Shown here: positions 22,870 to 32,946 of the stretch, in pieces | How positions within the stretch are numbered: the first letter of the stretch is position 1 | Layout of the letters: each line of letters begins with the position of its first letter | Origin: Trachythela sp. YZ-2020 | Lineage: Eukaryota; Cnidaria; Anthozoa; Malacalcyonacea; Clavulariidae | NCBI GenBank assembly: GCA_016169945.1 | Contig: JADLSH010000185.1 | Location: 496,001 to 560,000, forward strand | Direction of reading: 5' to 3' | Length of the DNA: 64,000 nt | Notes under the pieces: generated by a model | Database searches by the model: none | What the model saw: the letters and a program-made list of their open reading frames with translations, nothing else | What the model was told of the DNA's origin: nothing | Translations under genes and position numbers: made by a program

Positions 22870-24391
22870 ATGAACTTTAAAGAGTGAGTTCATTACCGTC
22901 TGTTATGCTCTTGGAGATATAGACGAAGAAGAATATGCCATATTCAGCGAAACGTTCAAGTCACGAAACCCTGATTTTCCGTACAAGAGCTATGAAAAAT
23001 TTAGCTTGAACGAAATGGACGAGGACGAATGTTTGGCTGAGTTTAGGTTCACGAAGCTGGACATTCCTGAACTCGCCGAAGCTTTAGGCATTCCTGACGT
23101 TATCAAGTGTCCTCAAGGTACAATTTGTAATGGGCTAGAAGCTTTATGTTTGCTTTTGAGTAGGTTGGCATATCCTTGCCGCCTTGGCGATTTGGTACCG
23201 CGTTTCGGAAGGCCAGTGCCACAGCTGTCACTTATAATTGCAGAAGCGATGGCTTTTATTTACAACCGACATTGCCATCTTTTATGCGAGTGGAACGAGG
23301 CACTGCTGAGTCCTGGCAAATTGGAAAGCTATGCAGCAGCAATTTCAACCAAGGGAGCAGCATTAAATAACTGCTTCGGCTTTATCGACGGTACCGTTAG
23401 AGCAATATGCAAACCCAAGAAGCACCAGAGGATTGTTTACAATGGTCATAAAATATTTCATGCCCTGAAATTTCAATCTGTTGCACTACCAAATGGAATG
23501 ATAGCCAACCTATATGGACCAGTAGGTAAAATTATTTTGCACATTTGTATGGTTTAGACATTTGTTGCCAGTGTTTAAAGTGGAGGTGAGCCTCCCCAGG
23601 TATATACCCTAGCTATTTTCTATTACTTTAAAGCTTGTGTTTATACTCTATATGAGATTGAGACCCAAGCACAATATCGGTAACTGGGTTGGGTCCACAG
23701 GCTTGCCCCCCTCCATGTGTTAAATACCCACTTAGCTATTAGTCAATTTTGTTTTCGAACTGTGGCTGTTTACACTCTGCATCTAAAATGTTTCAGGGAC
23801 ACTCAAGGTGATTTGATTTTTCAGTCTTTTGACAAATCAGAGAATTTGTTATATATCTTTTCACTATTATTTTTTCATTATTACATATTTATGAACTGCT
23901 GTTTTCAGGATTATCTACAGTTAAACATAGTCAACAATGGTATAACCTGGAATATCAATTCTGTTTGTTTTATAGAGGGGAAAAAGCATGACTCAAGCAT
24001 GCTACGAGATTCAAATATGGTTGGTATGCTTGAAGAACACGCATTTAACCTTGATGGCCAACCAATGTGCCTGTACGGAGATCCAGGTTACCCCCTTCGA
24101 GTCCACTTGCAGGCACCTTTTAGGATGGTGGTACCCAATCCTGACATGGAAGCTTTTAACAAATCTATGAGTAGTGTGCGGGTGTCGGTTGAATGGTTGT
24201 TTGGTGACATAGTGCGAAGCTTTAAGTTCATTGATTTTAAGAAAGACCTGAAAGTGGGACTGAGTGCTGTTGGAAAGATGTACATAGTTTCTGGCTTTTT
24301 GCGAAACTGTTCAACATGCATGTATGGTAATTTAACTTCAAAATACTTTGGGCTGGACCCTCCAACAATTCAGGAATATATTAACAATTAA
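22870..24391 (+). CDS. Harbinger DDE transposase (HARBI1-like), two exons
   Basis: The nuclease that would cut the element ends. Exon 1 carries YALGDIDEEEYAIF, an N-terminal helical region (LAEFRFTKLDIPELAEALGI), RLAYPCRLGDLVPRFGRPVP, and FGFIDGTVRAICKPKKHQR with the first catalytic Asp, ending NLYGPV. A GTAAAA donor at 23526 and TTATAG acceptor at 23975 define a 450-bp phase-1 intron; joining gives GPV-EGKKHDS. Exon 2 (23976-24391) is open to a normal stop and carries CLYGDPGYPLR (second Asp), SVRVSVEWLFGD (catalytic Glu), and a C-terminal TSKYFGLDPPTIQEY. The weak point is the N-terminus: the ATG at 22870 gives only a few codons before the reading frame must shift by one to reach the conserved part. 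The next in-frame Met is at 23006, inside conserved sequence. The gene may therefore be defective at its start. The partner Myb-like gene is at 32946-32221. Confidence 0.9.
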
Positions 24392-24425
24392 AAATATTAC
24401 ACTGTTGGTTATGCACCTATCAATG

Positions 24426-24710
24426 TTAAGCCCCAGAGGGGGGCTCAGGCATATGTGGAGGATTTGATTATATTTTTTAACCCCATGGTCAGGAATTTGA
24501 TTGCCATTTTTGGCCCAAGGGTAGGGACATTTGACTTTATCAAATAAATAACACAGTGGATTTCACCTAACGGATCACAATCACATATAATTTGCTTTTT
24601 GGTTACCCCCATGACCCATGTCGGGATATTTGACTGATATTTATAGCCCGACCGTGGGGCATTTGATTGGAAAATCCCCACATATGCCCGAGCCCCCCTC
24701 TGGGGCTTAA
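24426..24710. mobile_element. 285-bp MITE with long inverted repeats and 5-bp duplication
   Basis: Ends are ttaagccccagaggggggct...(left) and its complement agcccccctctggggcttaa (right). The inverted repeat runs about 40 bp including gcatatgtgg. CAATG flanks both sides (24421-24425, 24711-24715). It sits just after the Harbinger transposase stop. Confidence 0.88.
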
Positions 24711-24739
24711 CAATGATAGCTGCATTATGAATGTATATT

Positions 24740-24955
24740 TTAATAAATATTGAATTGTATATTACAGTAATATAATAAATTTAAATAATTATGTATTTTA
24801 CAATTAATACATTTTGATTCAACTTGTTAAAAAACAAATATAATAATAAATATTGAATTGTATATTATGATAAATTTAAATAATTTTGTATGTTACAAAA
24901 TATATTTTGATTCAACTTGTTAAAAACGAATATAAGAACAACATATAGTATATAT
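24740..24955 (+). repeat. tandem duplication, about 105-bp unit
   Basis: aataaatattgaattgtata and gattcaacttgttaaaaa occur twice in the same order within AT-rich sequence. Confidence 0.7.
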
Positions 24956-25297
24956 TAAGTAATACCATGATCAACTCGGTTTCTATTGTTCTCACTGGGT
25001 GATTTAATCGCTAAATTCTCCAGAATAGGGAAAATTACTCTAATTTTCCCCCAAAATGGGGAAAATTATAAATTTTCCCTAATTTGTATGCATGAGTAGT
25101 ATCCAAACAAATTAACACCTCACACAAATGCAAAACGGTTCTCTGCCATGATTTCAGCTTACCGTACTCACTTTGAATCAATGATGCCAATGTGCCTCAT
25201 ATTTATACACACATGTACTCATCAATTCTTGATGAATTCTTGATGCGATTTCTTACAATTGAAATGACGTTTCCTCATTAATCATGGCTTTGCAAAC

Positions 25298-25430
25298 TAA
25301 TACCATGATATGTCGGGAAATTACTGATTAAATGTCCCTAACCCTCGGGAGGTTTGTGGAATTCCGTTCACAAACCTCCCTCGGCTTTCGGGGACATTTA
25401 ATTTCTAATTTCCCTCATATCATGGTATTA
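25298..25430. mobile_element. 133-bp hairpin MITE
   Basis: Nearly the whole element is an inverted repeat: taataccatgatatg...gggacatttaat pairs with attaaatgtccc...catatcatggtatta around a short loop with ggaggtttgtggaattccg. A further copy of the end motif agtaataccatgat lies at 24958, so a larger 24958-25432 unit is an alternative boundary. Confidence 0.75.
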
Positions 25431-25433
25431 CTT

Positions 25434-25677
25434 ATAAAGAAAATATTTGCAAGCGAATAGGGATTTTATGTCTCATCTTCTATGTCTTTTTGTTATGTAG
25501 TTATCAGGCACACTGCGGGGGAGATGGGTTGATATTATTCACTTCCGTTTTTGCCCCTGCATAATTTTGCCGGGGGTTTTACTATAAATTGGATTCACAC
25601 GTGTTCATCGATCTTTTCAGCATCGTGTTCACCGACTACAGTAGTCCAGTTTACACTTTTTGAAATAATTTTATTAA
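25434..25677 (+). repeat. Ngaro split direct repeat A1
   Basis: Starts ataaagaaaatatttgcaag and ends aataattttattaa. It is nearly identical to A2 at 31515-31755, differing by a few small changes such as tgcccctgc versus tgcctc. Confidence 0.92.
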
Positions 25678-25908
25678 TCTTTTCTATCTGATTCTTTCTA
25701 CGTGATCCTTTCTACGTTTTACAAGGTATTTGAACATTTTCATTTCCTTAATATACTCACTTTTATGAGTTTTATCTATATACTTGCTTATTATATAATT
25801 TTAATTGTGTGCGCTTTTGCGGTCTAGACATTCAATCGATTTGTGAGTGTTCATTGTTTTGTCGCATCCCTCCTCGTGTGATTTATTTGGTCTTCTAACA
25901 TAGGTATA

Positions 25909-26496
25909 ATGACTAGTGCTCCCCCTACAGTTTTAGTGTTAGGACATTCCTTTATTCGTCGTCTTCGCGACGATCTTTCGAACCAATTTGATCCGCGCGC
26001 TCGTGTTGATTTCAACCTTGATGAACGCGCTATTGTTTCCATGTTTGGCATTGGGGGTCGCACTATTAGAAAATTACAACAATTTGATTTACATGTTATC
26101 AATCGACTTAAACCACATATCATTATTCTTGAGATTGGAACTAACGATCTTTCAAACACAACACCCAACATTGTCGTTAAGAATTTGGTTAAGCTAGTGC
26201 GGCTATTGTTTGACGAATTTTCCACACACGTGGTGGGGGTTTGTCATGTGATACCTCGTCGTGATTCCTTCCCGAATGCTGACAGTTTCAATGAGTCAGC
26301 CCATATTTTCAATTGTTTGTCTAAGCCTGCTTTAGAGTCTATACCTAATGTTTTTTGTTGGACACACAGGGGTTTTTCTAACCCTTCTATTAATTTATAC
26401 TTGGCTGATGGCGTTCATGTTAATGCCCAAGGTCAGTACTCACTATATAGAAGTTATAGGGGAGCCATTTTGAAGGCCCTTCGTATGCTTAAGTAA
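25909..26496 (+). CDS. SGNH/GDSL-type hydrolase of a Ngaro retroelement
   Basis: An uninterrupted 195-codon ORF starting with ATG. Block I is LVLGHSFIRRL, with the nucleophile Ser in a GHS context that is common in element-borne members. Block II Gly is in MFGIGGRTI, block III is EIGTNDLS, and block V is DGVHVNAQGQ with the Asp-x-x-His pair. All four SGNH blocks are present and properly spaced, so an esterase or lipase-like activity is plausible. SGNH hydrolases are known accessory ORFs of some Ngaro and CR1 elements; their role in retrotransposition is not established. Here it is the first ORF after repeat A1 and upstream of Gag, separated from it by a 67-bp tandem-repeat array. It is among the few intact ORFs in the window. 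Confidence 0.88.
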   Translation: MTSAPPTVLVLGHSFIRRLRDDLSNQFDPRARVDFNLDERAIVSMFGIGGRTIRKLQQFDLHVINRLKPHIIILEIGTNDLSNTTPNIVVKNLVKLVRLLFDEFSTHVVGVCHVIPRRDSFPNADSFNESAHIFNCLSKPALESIPNVFCWTHRGFSNPSINLYLADGVHVNAQGQYSLYRSYRGAILKALRMLK

Positions 26497-26589
26497 TCTT
26501 ATTTTATAATTAAATCATCAGTTATTGTCTACTGACTTTGTTCTAATTTTTGATAATTTTCAATCGATAATATCTCATATTTTGTATTC

Positions 26590-27125
26590 AAATAAGGGAG
26601 AAGCTATGTATCCCTTAATCACTGCATGAATTTACTATACATTACTAAATGTTGCACCTTGTTGGGAGAAGTTATGTATCCCAGGTGGTTAAGTTATCAC
26701 TAGTTTTTATGGCAGTAAAGGCCTTGTTTTGCGGCGGCAACTTGTCAGCCATGCTTGGCCAGCCACGTCATGTCTGATTACGCCATCTTGTTTGGGAGAA
26801 GTTATGTATCCCAGGTGGTTAGGTTATCACTGGTTCACATATGTTTATACCACTTTGTTTGGGAGAAGTTATGTATCCCAGGTGGTACCATCTTGTTTGG
26901 GAGAAGTTATGTATCCCAGGTGGTTAGGTTATCACTGGTTCACATATATTTATACCATCTTGTTTGGGAGAAGTTATGTATCCCAGGTGGTTAGGTATCA
27001 CTGGTTCACATATATTTATACCACCTTGTTTGGGAGAAGTTATGTATCCCAGGTGGTTAGTTTAACACTGGTTCATGTATGTTTCCACCATCTTGTTTGG
27101 GAGAAGTTATGTATCCCTAGATGGT
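26590..27125 (+). repeat. 67-bp tandem-repeat array inside Ngaro
   Basis: About seven copies of gggagaagttatgtatccca, most followed by ggtggttaggttatcactgg, with some shortened units. The core ggga...tccc is itself self-complementary at its ends. The array lies between the hydrolase and Gag ORFs and may hold promoter or internal regulatory sequence. Confidence 0.88.
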
Positions 27126-27238
27126 AAAATTTTTGCCTCTTGTTTTCTGCAGCATATTTTCATTTATAATTGTATGCCATACCAGGGTATATTTCTTATG
27201 GCAACAATGCTGTTTTTCTGTTAATTTTTAATTCCAGT

Positions 27239-28498
27239 ATGAGACGTTCATCCCGTCAGAAACGGCCAACGAGAAAGGCTGGTGTAGCGACTCCGGAAAG
27301 GGGGGAGCCGCCACGCCGTAGACCGCGTCGGGAGCCTGAACCAGTCCAACAAGAGATGCCTGCAGTTCCAATTGGCCTCCCTGATGGTATGCTCGAGAGG
27401 ATCGTGGCAACTGTGACCGAGCAAGTGACACAGCGCCTAGCTCCATTACTGCAACCAGTACCAGTTGTCCAGCCAGTACCAGTCATCCAGCCAGTGCCAG
27501 TCATCCAGCCAGTGCCTGTCCAGCCAGTGCCAGTAGAGCAGTCAGCCATACCAGTTGTTCAACCACCAATCGTGCCAACAATACAGCCAACCAGTCTTCC
27601 AGTTATGCCTTTACAACAGCCAGGTCCACCACTGCCCGGGGTTATTGGCCAACCAGCCATCATGTCCTTGGTCCAAAGTGGCATCTAAGGTGCTCATGCA
27701 GTCATTGCAGGTGAGAGTTTGCCTTCAACTGGGAGCACCCCTGGTTTATTATTCAGGTCTTCCAGTCTCCCTCTTGATGCCCGTGTTTCAGACAAGTTGA
27801 AATAAAAAATTTGGAACGATGAATACATCGAGCTTAGCTCTTTATTGTCCAGTTCTGCTGCTGAAGAGCGTTTCAAAATCAGTGTTTCAACGTCCAATCG
27901 AGATGCTCCGTCCTTATTTTTGGAGCCTAGTGTTAAAACACGTAAAATTAATTCGTTTGAGACATGGTTGCAGGCCTTTCATATCTTTGTAGGGGTTTAC
28001 ACCAGCAAAAGTCCTTCTGAGGCCCCTGCCCTCACGAAGTATGGTGATATTGTTAGGGACCTGGCACCTAGGGGACACAATTGGGGTTTTTATGATGAGA
28101 ATTTCCGTTTTCTGAAGCAAAGCCATAAGCAGTTGTTACAATGGGGTGAAATTCATTGGGAACTATGGCTTCGTTCCCAGCCTGTTCAACACAAGAAATC
28201 ACCATCCTTGTCTAATGACCGGGGGCACTCGTCTAATTCCAATGGTATGTCTCGGCATGTCCCTCGCGGTTTTTGTTTTAAGTACCATAAAGGAGGTGAC
28301 TGTGATGGATGTGATCACAAACATTCATGTTTTAAATGTGAAGGGAACCATAGAGGATTCCAATGTAATTTTCGTCCCCAAAGTAATTTTCGTCCCCAAA
28401 GTAATTTTCGTCCCCAAAGTAATTTTCCCCAATTCCAACGAAATGCCAAAATGTCCCCAGCTTCCGTTGTCTCCCCTGCCAACCCCAATAAGATATGA
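27239..28498 (+). pseudogene. Ngaro Gag-like protein, two in-frame stops
   Basis: One frame runs from ATG 27239 to the stop at 28496, broken only by TAA at 27686 and TAA at 27803. The N-terminus is basic (MRRSSRQKRPTRKAG, RRRPRREPEP). A Val/Pro/Gln repeat (VQPVPVIQPVPV) and a Pro-rich linker follow. The second half has SFETWLQAFHIFVGVYTS, WGFYDENFRFLKQ and WELWLRSQP. These blocks are typical of Gag in DIRS/Ngaro elements. Near the C-terminus lies a Cys/His cluster, CFKYHKGGDCDGCDHKHSC followed by KC, likely a zinc knuckle. A three-fold NFRPQS repeat then ends the ORF. It would coat the RNA in a particle. Because only point stops interrupt it, the copy is probably young. Confidence 0.85.
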
Positions 28499-30054
28499 TA
28501 GGTTTGCAGTTTTCTTAGATGGTTATCCACTTGACAAATTTAACTATTTAATGTCTGGGTTCAAGTTTGGGTTTTCTTTACACTTTGAAGGACTTAAACA
28601 GTCCTTTGAAGCTAATAATTTATCATCATGTATCGATCATGCAGATGTTGTTGACAAAAAGTTAGCTAAAGAGTTAGATGCCCATAGGCTGGCCGGTCCT
28701 TTTTCTGCACCACCGTTCTCCAATTTTCGGATTTCCCCTTTGGGGGTTGTACCAAAAAAGACTCCTGGTGAATTTCGTTTAATTCACCACCTTTCTTTTC
28801 CAAAAGATACGTCTGTTAATGACGGTATTTCATCAGAAAACACAACTGTTAGTTATGCTACTATTGCTCATGCTATACAATTAATTAAGAAGGCCGGTCG
28901 TGGCTGTTTCCTTGCCAAGACAGACATTCGCAATGCCTTTCGTCTCATTCCCATACGCCCAGAGGATTATGACCTTCTTGGAATAAAATGGAAAGGTGTA
29001 TACTATTATGACCGGTGTATGCCTATGGGTTGTTCTAGCTCTTGCAAAACTTTTGAGGCTTTTAGCACAGCTGTTGAATGGATTGCCAGAAGAAAATTGC
29101 TCATAGATTGGATCCTTCATCTGTTGGATGATTTCTTAATTGTGGCATCCCTTCATCAGCTGTGTAAGAAGCAGCTCGAACTGTTTCTTAAAATATGTGA
29201 TTATTTGGGCATCCCCATGGCACCAGATAAAACAGTAGGCCCATCTACCACTCTTTCATTTGCAGGCATCGAGCTTGACACCATTGAAATGGAAGCTCGC
29301 CTCCCCTTGGATAAATTAGAGAAAGCTACTAATTTAATTTCAGAATTTTGCGTCGTAAAAGGTCACACTTAAAGAGGTGCAATCACTTTGTGGGTTGCTC
29401 AATTTTGCATGTGCTGTAGTTTCACCAGGTCGAGCATTCCTACGTCGTCTCATTGACCTTACAATAGGTTTGCGTGCTCCCCACCATTTTGTTCGCCTGA
29501 ATAAAGAAGTTAAAGCAGATCTTGATGTTTGGCAAAAATTTTTAGTGGATTTTAATGGGAAAAGTTTTTTCTTAGATGATAATTGGAATACTTCACCCCA
29601 GTTAAATCTTTATACGGATGCAGCTGGTAGCTTGGGTTTTGGGGCTATTTTCGGCAATCACTGGTGCTATGGGGCGTGGCCTAACAATTGGTTAACCTAC
29701 AATATTGCGGTATTGGAATTCTATCCCATCTTGCTAAGTCTCTACCTTTGGGGTCAACATATGCAAAACCAGTCCATTTTATTTTTCACTGATAACGAAG
29801 CTCTGGTTTCAGTTATTAACAAACAAACCTGCCGGGATAAGACCCTAATGTTTTTTGTCCGGAAGATGGTCCTTATCTGTTTAAAACGCAACATCTTATT
29901 CAAGGCCAAACACATTCCAGGTGTCAAAAATAAGTTAGCTGACTCATTGTCTCGGTTACAGGTCCACATTTTCCGTCAACTTGTTCCACTGCAGACGGAT
30001 CCCCAACCAACCGTGATCCCACAACATTTGTTGCCTCAGAACTGGCAAATGTAG
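28490..30054 (+). pseudogene. Ngaro reverse transcriptase and RNase H, one frameshift
   Basis: The ORF overlaps the Gag end in another frame, so the starting Met is uncertain. RT landmarks are SPLGVVPKKTPGEFRLIHHL, LAKTDIRNAFRLIPI (motif A Asp), CMPMGCSSSCKTFEAFS, and LLDDFLIVA (motif C, LDD in place of YxDD). A one-base loss at about 29357 shifts the frame just before KVTLKEVQSLCGLLNFA. RNase H follows with LYTDAAGSLGFGAIFG (Asp), AVLEFYPILLSL (Glu), FFTDNEALVSVI (Asp) and HIPGVKNKLADSLSR (Asp), so its four acidic residues are present. It ends NWQM at 30053 and is followed by the recombinase. The enzyme would copy element RNA to DNA. Restoring a single base pair would be needed for one frame. 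Confidence 0.9.
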
Positions 30055-30055
30055 T

Positions 30056-30963
30056 GAAGACTCTCATCACTTCCAGTTTACAACCTTCTTCAAAACCCAC
30101 CTATCACAGAGCATGGAAATTATTCGAGCTTTTCACCACTCTGTCTTTCAATCTGCACGATTTAACTTTCCCGTATGTCCAGGTACACTGGCTTTATTTA
30201 TTGCACATTTGTTCAACCAAAATTATGCGCCATCAACAGTTAATACCTATGTGTCTGCATTAGGTTATTCTCACAAGTTATATGGTGTTCCAGACCCTAC
30301 AAACATTTTTTATATTATACAAATGCTGAAGGGGTATGGGAAATTGGGACATCGACTTGATGTTCGGCTTCCCATAACCCTACACATTCTTCACAAACTT
30401 ATTGATGTCGCTGGGGTAGTTTTACCAACTTATTACGAAGTAAGCCTATTTCGAGCTATGTGCGTCTTGGCATTTTTTGGATTTCTACGAATTGGGGAAA
30501 TTACCTCGTCTAAGCCTAGTCTTCCCATGCCATTGCAGATCAATCAATTATCTAAGCAATTCGATACAAAGGGTCAAATAAAACATCTTACCCTAACTAT
30601 TTATCAATATAAACATAGCTATAATCAACGACCCTTCTCAATTGATATCTTACCCCAACAGGTACATTGTCCTGTTAAGTTGGTGCTTCATTATTTATCC
30701 TTGCGAGGAAGCCTCCCTGGGGCCCTGTTTTTAGATAATACTGGCCGCCCTATAACACGTGATTGTTTCTCCAACTATTTGGCTCTGACGATAAAGCATT
30801 GCGGTCTTGACCCGGCAAGGTATAAAGGACACAGTTTTCGTATCGGTGCTGCCTCATATGCAGCTAAACATGGTATGTCTGATGCCCAAATTCGGACACT
30901 CGGCCGATGGAAATCCAATGCCTTCCACAAATACATACGTATTTCTAATTTTTCTACCTAAGT
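30056..30963 (+). pseudogene. Ngaro tyrosine recombinase, one frameshift
   Basis: The first about 38 codons (VKTLITSSLQPSSKPTYHRA, a core-binding domain start) are in one frame; at about 30165-30180 coding moves to the next frame (NFPVCPGTLALFIAHLF) and stays open to the stop. Catalytic landmarks of the integrase/recombinase fold are visible: FLRIGEITSSK (first Arg), GHSFRIGAASYAAKHG (His-x-x-Arg), and LGRWKSNAFHKYIR, which carries the downstream His/Trp and the nucleophilic Tyr. The protein would insert circular DNA by strand exchange, which explains why such elements lack target duplications. It ends at 30961 and is followed by the B1-A2-B2 repeats. Confidence 0.9.
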
Positions 30964-31013
30964 CTTAATCTGTTTAGTTACACTGGCGGGGCAGTGTAAC
31001 GCTCATGTCTTTG

Positions 31014-31240
31014 ATCCAATTGCAACATCTTGCACGGGCGGACGTTGTGGTTGGATCGAGATTTTTCATATTCAGCTAGCATGGGCAGCTGTCTTTTACT
31101 ACTTTATCTAATGTAATCGATCCAATTGCAACATCTTGCACGGGCAGATGTCGTGATTGGATCGATGATTTAGTTATTTAACAGCGGATATTTTCGTCAG
31201 TTAGCATGGACGGCTGTTTTGAATTATTCGCTCCTTGGTC
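31014..31240 (+). repeat. tandem duplication upstream of B1
   Basis: gatccaattgcaacatcttg occurs at about 31014 and 31119, each followed by cacgggc and a tagcatgg...cggctgt-type segment. Unit length is about 105 bp. Confidence 0.75.
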
Positions 31241-31290
31241 TGATTGCTGCGCGTGCCTGGGGTGGGGCTACATCACATCTTGTGATGTTG

Positions 31291-31518
31291 TGGCGTATAT
31301 TTTGCCCTGCACCTTTACTGGGCTTACGTTGTCAATGATTTTATATTTGATAATTTTGTGATATTTTATAAAAGATTATTAAACGGCTATGGGCCACTTA
31401 TGCCCATAGCCAATTTATCCCAAAACATGTGTTTATTACTATGTACAACTCCTTCCCAGTAAACTGAGCTCAGGCACGACAGCAATATTGATGTTTTCAT
31501 AATAGAGGTGAGGCATAA
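31291..31518 (+). repeat. Ngaro split direct repeat B1
   Basis: About 228 bp from tggcgtatattttgccctgc to gaggtgaggcataaa. Nearly identical to B2 at 31984-32212. It contains a tgggccacttatgccca-type palindromic segment. Confidence 0.92.
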
Positions 31519-31755
31519 AGAAAATATTTGCAAGCGAATAGGGATTTTATGTCTCATCTTCTATGTCTTTTTGTTATGTAGTTATCAGGCACACTGCGGG
31601 GGAGATGGGTTGATATTATTCACTTCCGTTTTGCCTCCATAATTTTGCCGGGGGTTTTACTATAAGTTGGATTCACACGTGTGCATCGATCTTTTCAGCA
31701 TCGTGTTCACCGACTACAGTAGTCCAGTTTACACTTTTTGAAATAATTTTATTAA
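31515..31755 (+). repeat. Ngaro split direct repeat A2
   Basis: Nearly identical to A1 at 25434-25677 and joined directly to the end of B1, as expected for split direct repeats. Confidence 0.92.
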
Positions 31756-31756
31756 C

Positions 31757-31983
31757 CCGCCTCCTCCCCAGACCTATACCTCTGTATACAAATATCATGT
31801 AAAAATTTTTTATCTTCATGTGGGAAGATCTCATTCTAAGTTGGAACTTGGTATCTATTGAACTCTATAGTCATCTATGGTATACACACATCATGTAATA
31901 ATATTTTATCTTCATATGAGAAGTACTCATTTTATTTAGTTGTATCTTAGTACCTGTTGAACTCTATAGTCATCTACGTGTGT
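31757..31983 (+). repeat. two 100-bp repeats between A2 and B2
   Basis: Two copies of a unit containing caaatatcatgtaa or cacacatcatgtaa, tttatcttcat, and tgaactctatagtcatct. This extra segment separates A2 from B2. Confidence 0.7.
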
Positions 31984-32212
31984 TGGCGTATATTTTGCCC
32001 TGCACCTTTACTGGGCTTACGTTGTCAATGATTTTATATTTGATAATTTTGTGATATTTTATAAAAGATTATTAAACGCCTATGGGCCACTTATGCCCAT
32101 AGCCAATTTATCCCAAAACATGTGTTTATTACTATGTACAACTCCTTCCCAGTAAACTGAGCTCAGGCACGACAGCAATATTGATGTTTTCATAATAGAG
32201 GTGAGGCATAAA
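31984..32212 (+). repeat. Ngaro split direct repeat B2
   Basis: Copy of B1 with very few differences (acggct versus acgcct near the middle). Its end marks the right boundary of the retroelement, a few bases before the stop of the Myb-like gene. Confidence 0.92.
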
Positions 32213-32220
32213 TATAGTAT

Positions 32221-32946
32221 TTATTTCGACAGTTTCTCAATCAGGGTCATGAACAATTGGCCCTGTTGAGCTTGGCTTTGGACAAAGTTCATTTGCATTT
32301 GCTGCATTCGTTGATTTTGCAACTGCATCATCTGCATTAAATCATTGTGTCGCGTTTCTTCATTTCCTTGCTTCTTGGCTTCATTCTGTTGCTCTATTCT
32401 TCTTAATTCCAGCTCGCTTTCCCGCAATTGCCTCTCATTTTCCATTCTCTCTCTTAGATAGTTTATTGCCTCGGACCCTTTACTTCTGTGTTTTACTTTC
32501 TTGTTATCCCCAACCGTGTCAGCTTTTCTCTTCTGGGTTTCCTTCAGTGTTTCCATTGCCTTCAGTCTCATATCCATTGCATTTTCTTTATCCACTTGTT
32601 CTTTTCTCTTCTTCTCAACTGTCTCGTTCAAGTGCTCGTCAGTGTATGAATCTTCAGACTCAAGAATTTCCTCCAAAAGTGTATCCAGTTCAGACATTTC
32701 TGGTGAAATTCCTGAGCCACGTTCCTCTGAAGCTATTCTTTTCTTGCATTTTTCTTTCAATAGCTTGAACCGGTCACGAACAGAGCGCTGTATAACTGAA
32801 AACTTTGGTTCTGCCAACTTGTTCAGGTTTTCAGCAATCGTATTCCACAACTGTCCTTTATGGCTTGTTCTAGGCTTTGCTGTATAAGGCTCCACCACAA
32901 GTATCTCTCGACATAGCATAACATCATGAAGGTTTGTCCACTCCAT
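32221..32946 (-). CDS. Harbinger Myb/SANT-like DNA-binding protein
   Basis: An intact 241-codon ORF with a true ATG at 32946. The N-terminal third is a Myb/SANT-like trihelix region (MEWTNLHDVMLCREILVVEP, LWNTIAENLN, RSVRDRFKLLKEKCKKR). An acidic stretch (LDTLLEEILESEDSYTDEHL), a basic NLS-like region (ETQKRKADTVGDNKKVKHRS) and a long Gln/Glu/Met-rich coiled coil to the C-terminus follow. Such proteins accompany Harbinger transposases, bind them, carry them to the nucleus and help recognise the ends. It is convergent with the transposase at 22870-24391 and ends only 9 bp from the Ngaro B2 repeat, so the retroelement may have taken its polyadenylation region. A decayed relative is at 50839. 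Confidence 0.9.
   Translation of the reverse strand: MEWTNLHDVMLCREILVVEPYTAKPRTSHKGQLWNTIAENLNKLAEPKFSVIQRSVRDRFKLLKEKCKKRIASEERGSGISPEMSELDTLLEEILESEDSYTDEHLNETVEKKRKEQVDKENAMDMRLKAMETLKETQKRKADTVGDNKKVKHRSKGSEAINYLRERMENERQLRESELELRRIEQQNEAKKQGNEETRHNDLMQMMQLQNQRMQQMQMNFVQSQAQQGQLFMTLIEKLSK

Larger units (their letters stand above)
25434..32212 (+). mobile_element. Ngaro-like tyrosine-recombinase retrotransposon
   Basis: A 6.8-kb retroelement of the DIRS order. Its ORFs run in one direction: SGNH hydrolase, Gag, reverse transcriptase/RNase H, tyrosine recombinase. The terminal repeats are split direct repeats: A1 at 25434-25677, then B1 at 31291-31518, A2 at 31515-31755 and B2 at 31984-32212. 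This A1...B1-A2-B2 pattern, together with a recombinase instead of an integrase, is characteristic of Ngaro and not of LTR elements or inverted-repeat DIRS1. The element lies inside the Harbinger transposon, between its two genes. Two stops in Gag, a frameshift at the RT/RNase H junction and one in the recombinase make this copy inactive, though the ORFs are otherwise well kept. Confidence 0.9.

Noticed and set aside
26729..27127. 132-codon ORF upstream of Gag
   Set aside because: It reads through the 67-bp tandem repeat; the repeated LFGRSYVSQV-type phrase has no support as a protein.
25434..32212. LTR retrotransposon
   Set aside because: There is a tyrosine recombinase, no integrase or protease, and the repeats are split A1-B1-A2-B2 instead of simple LTRs.
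25434..32212. DIRS1-type element
   Set aside because: Terminal repeats are direct and split, not inverted with an internal complementary region.
32466..32887. Plus-strand ORFs of 100-128 codons
   Set aside because: Antisense shadows of the intact Myb-like gene.
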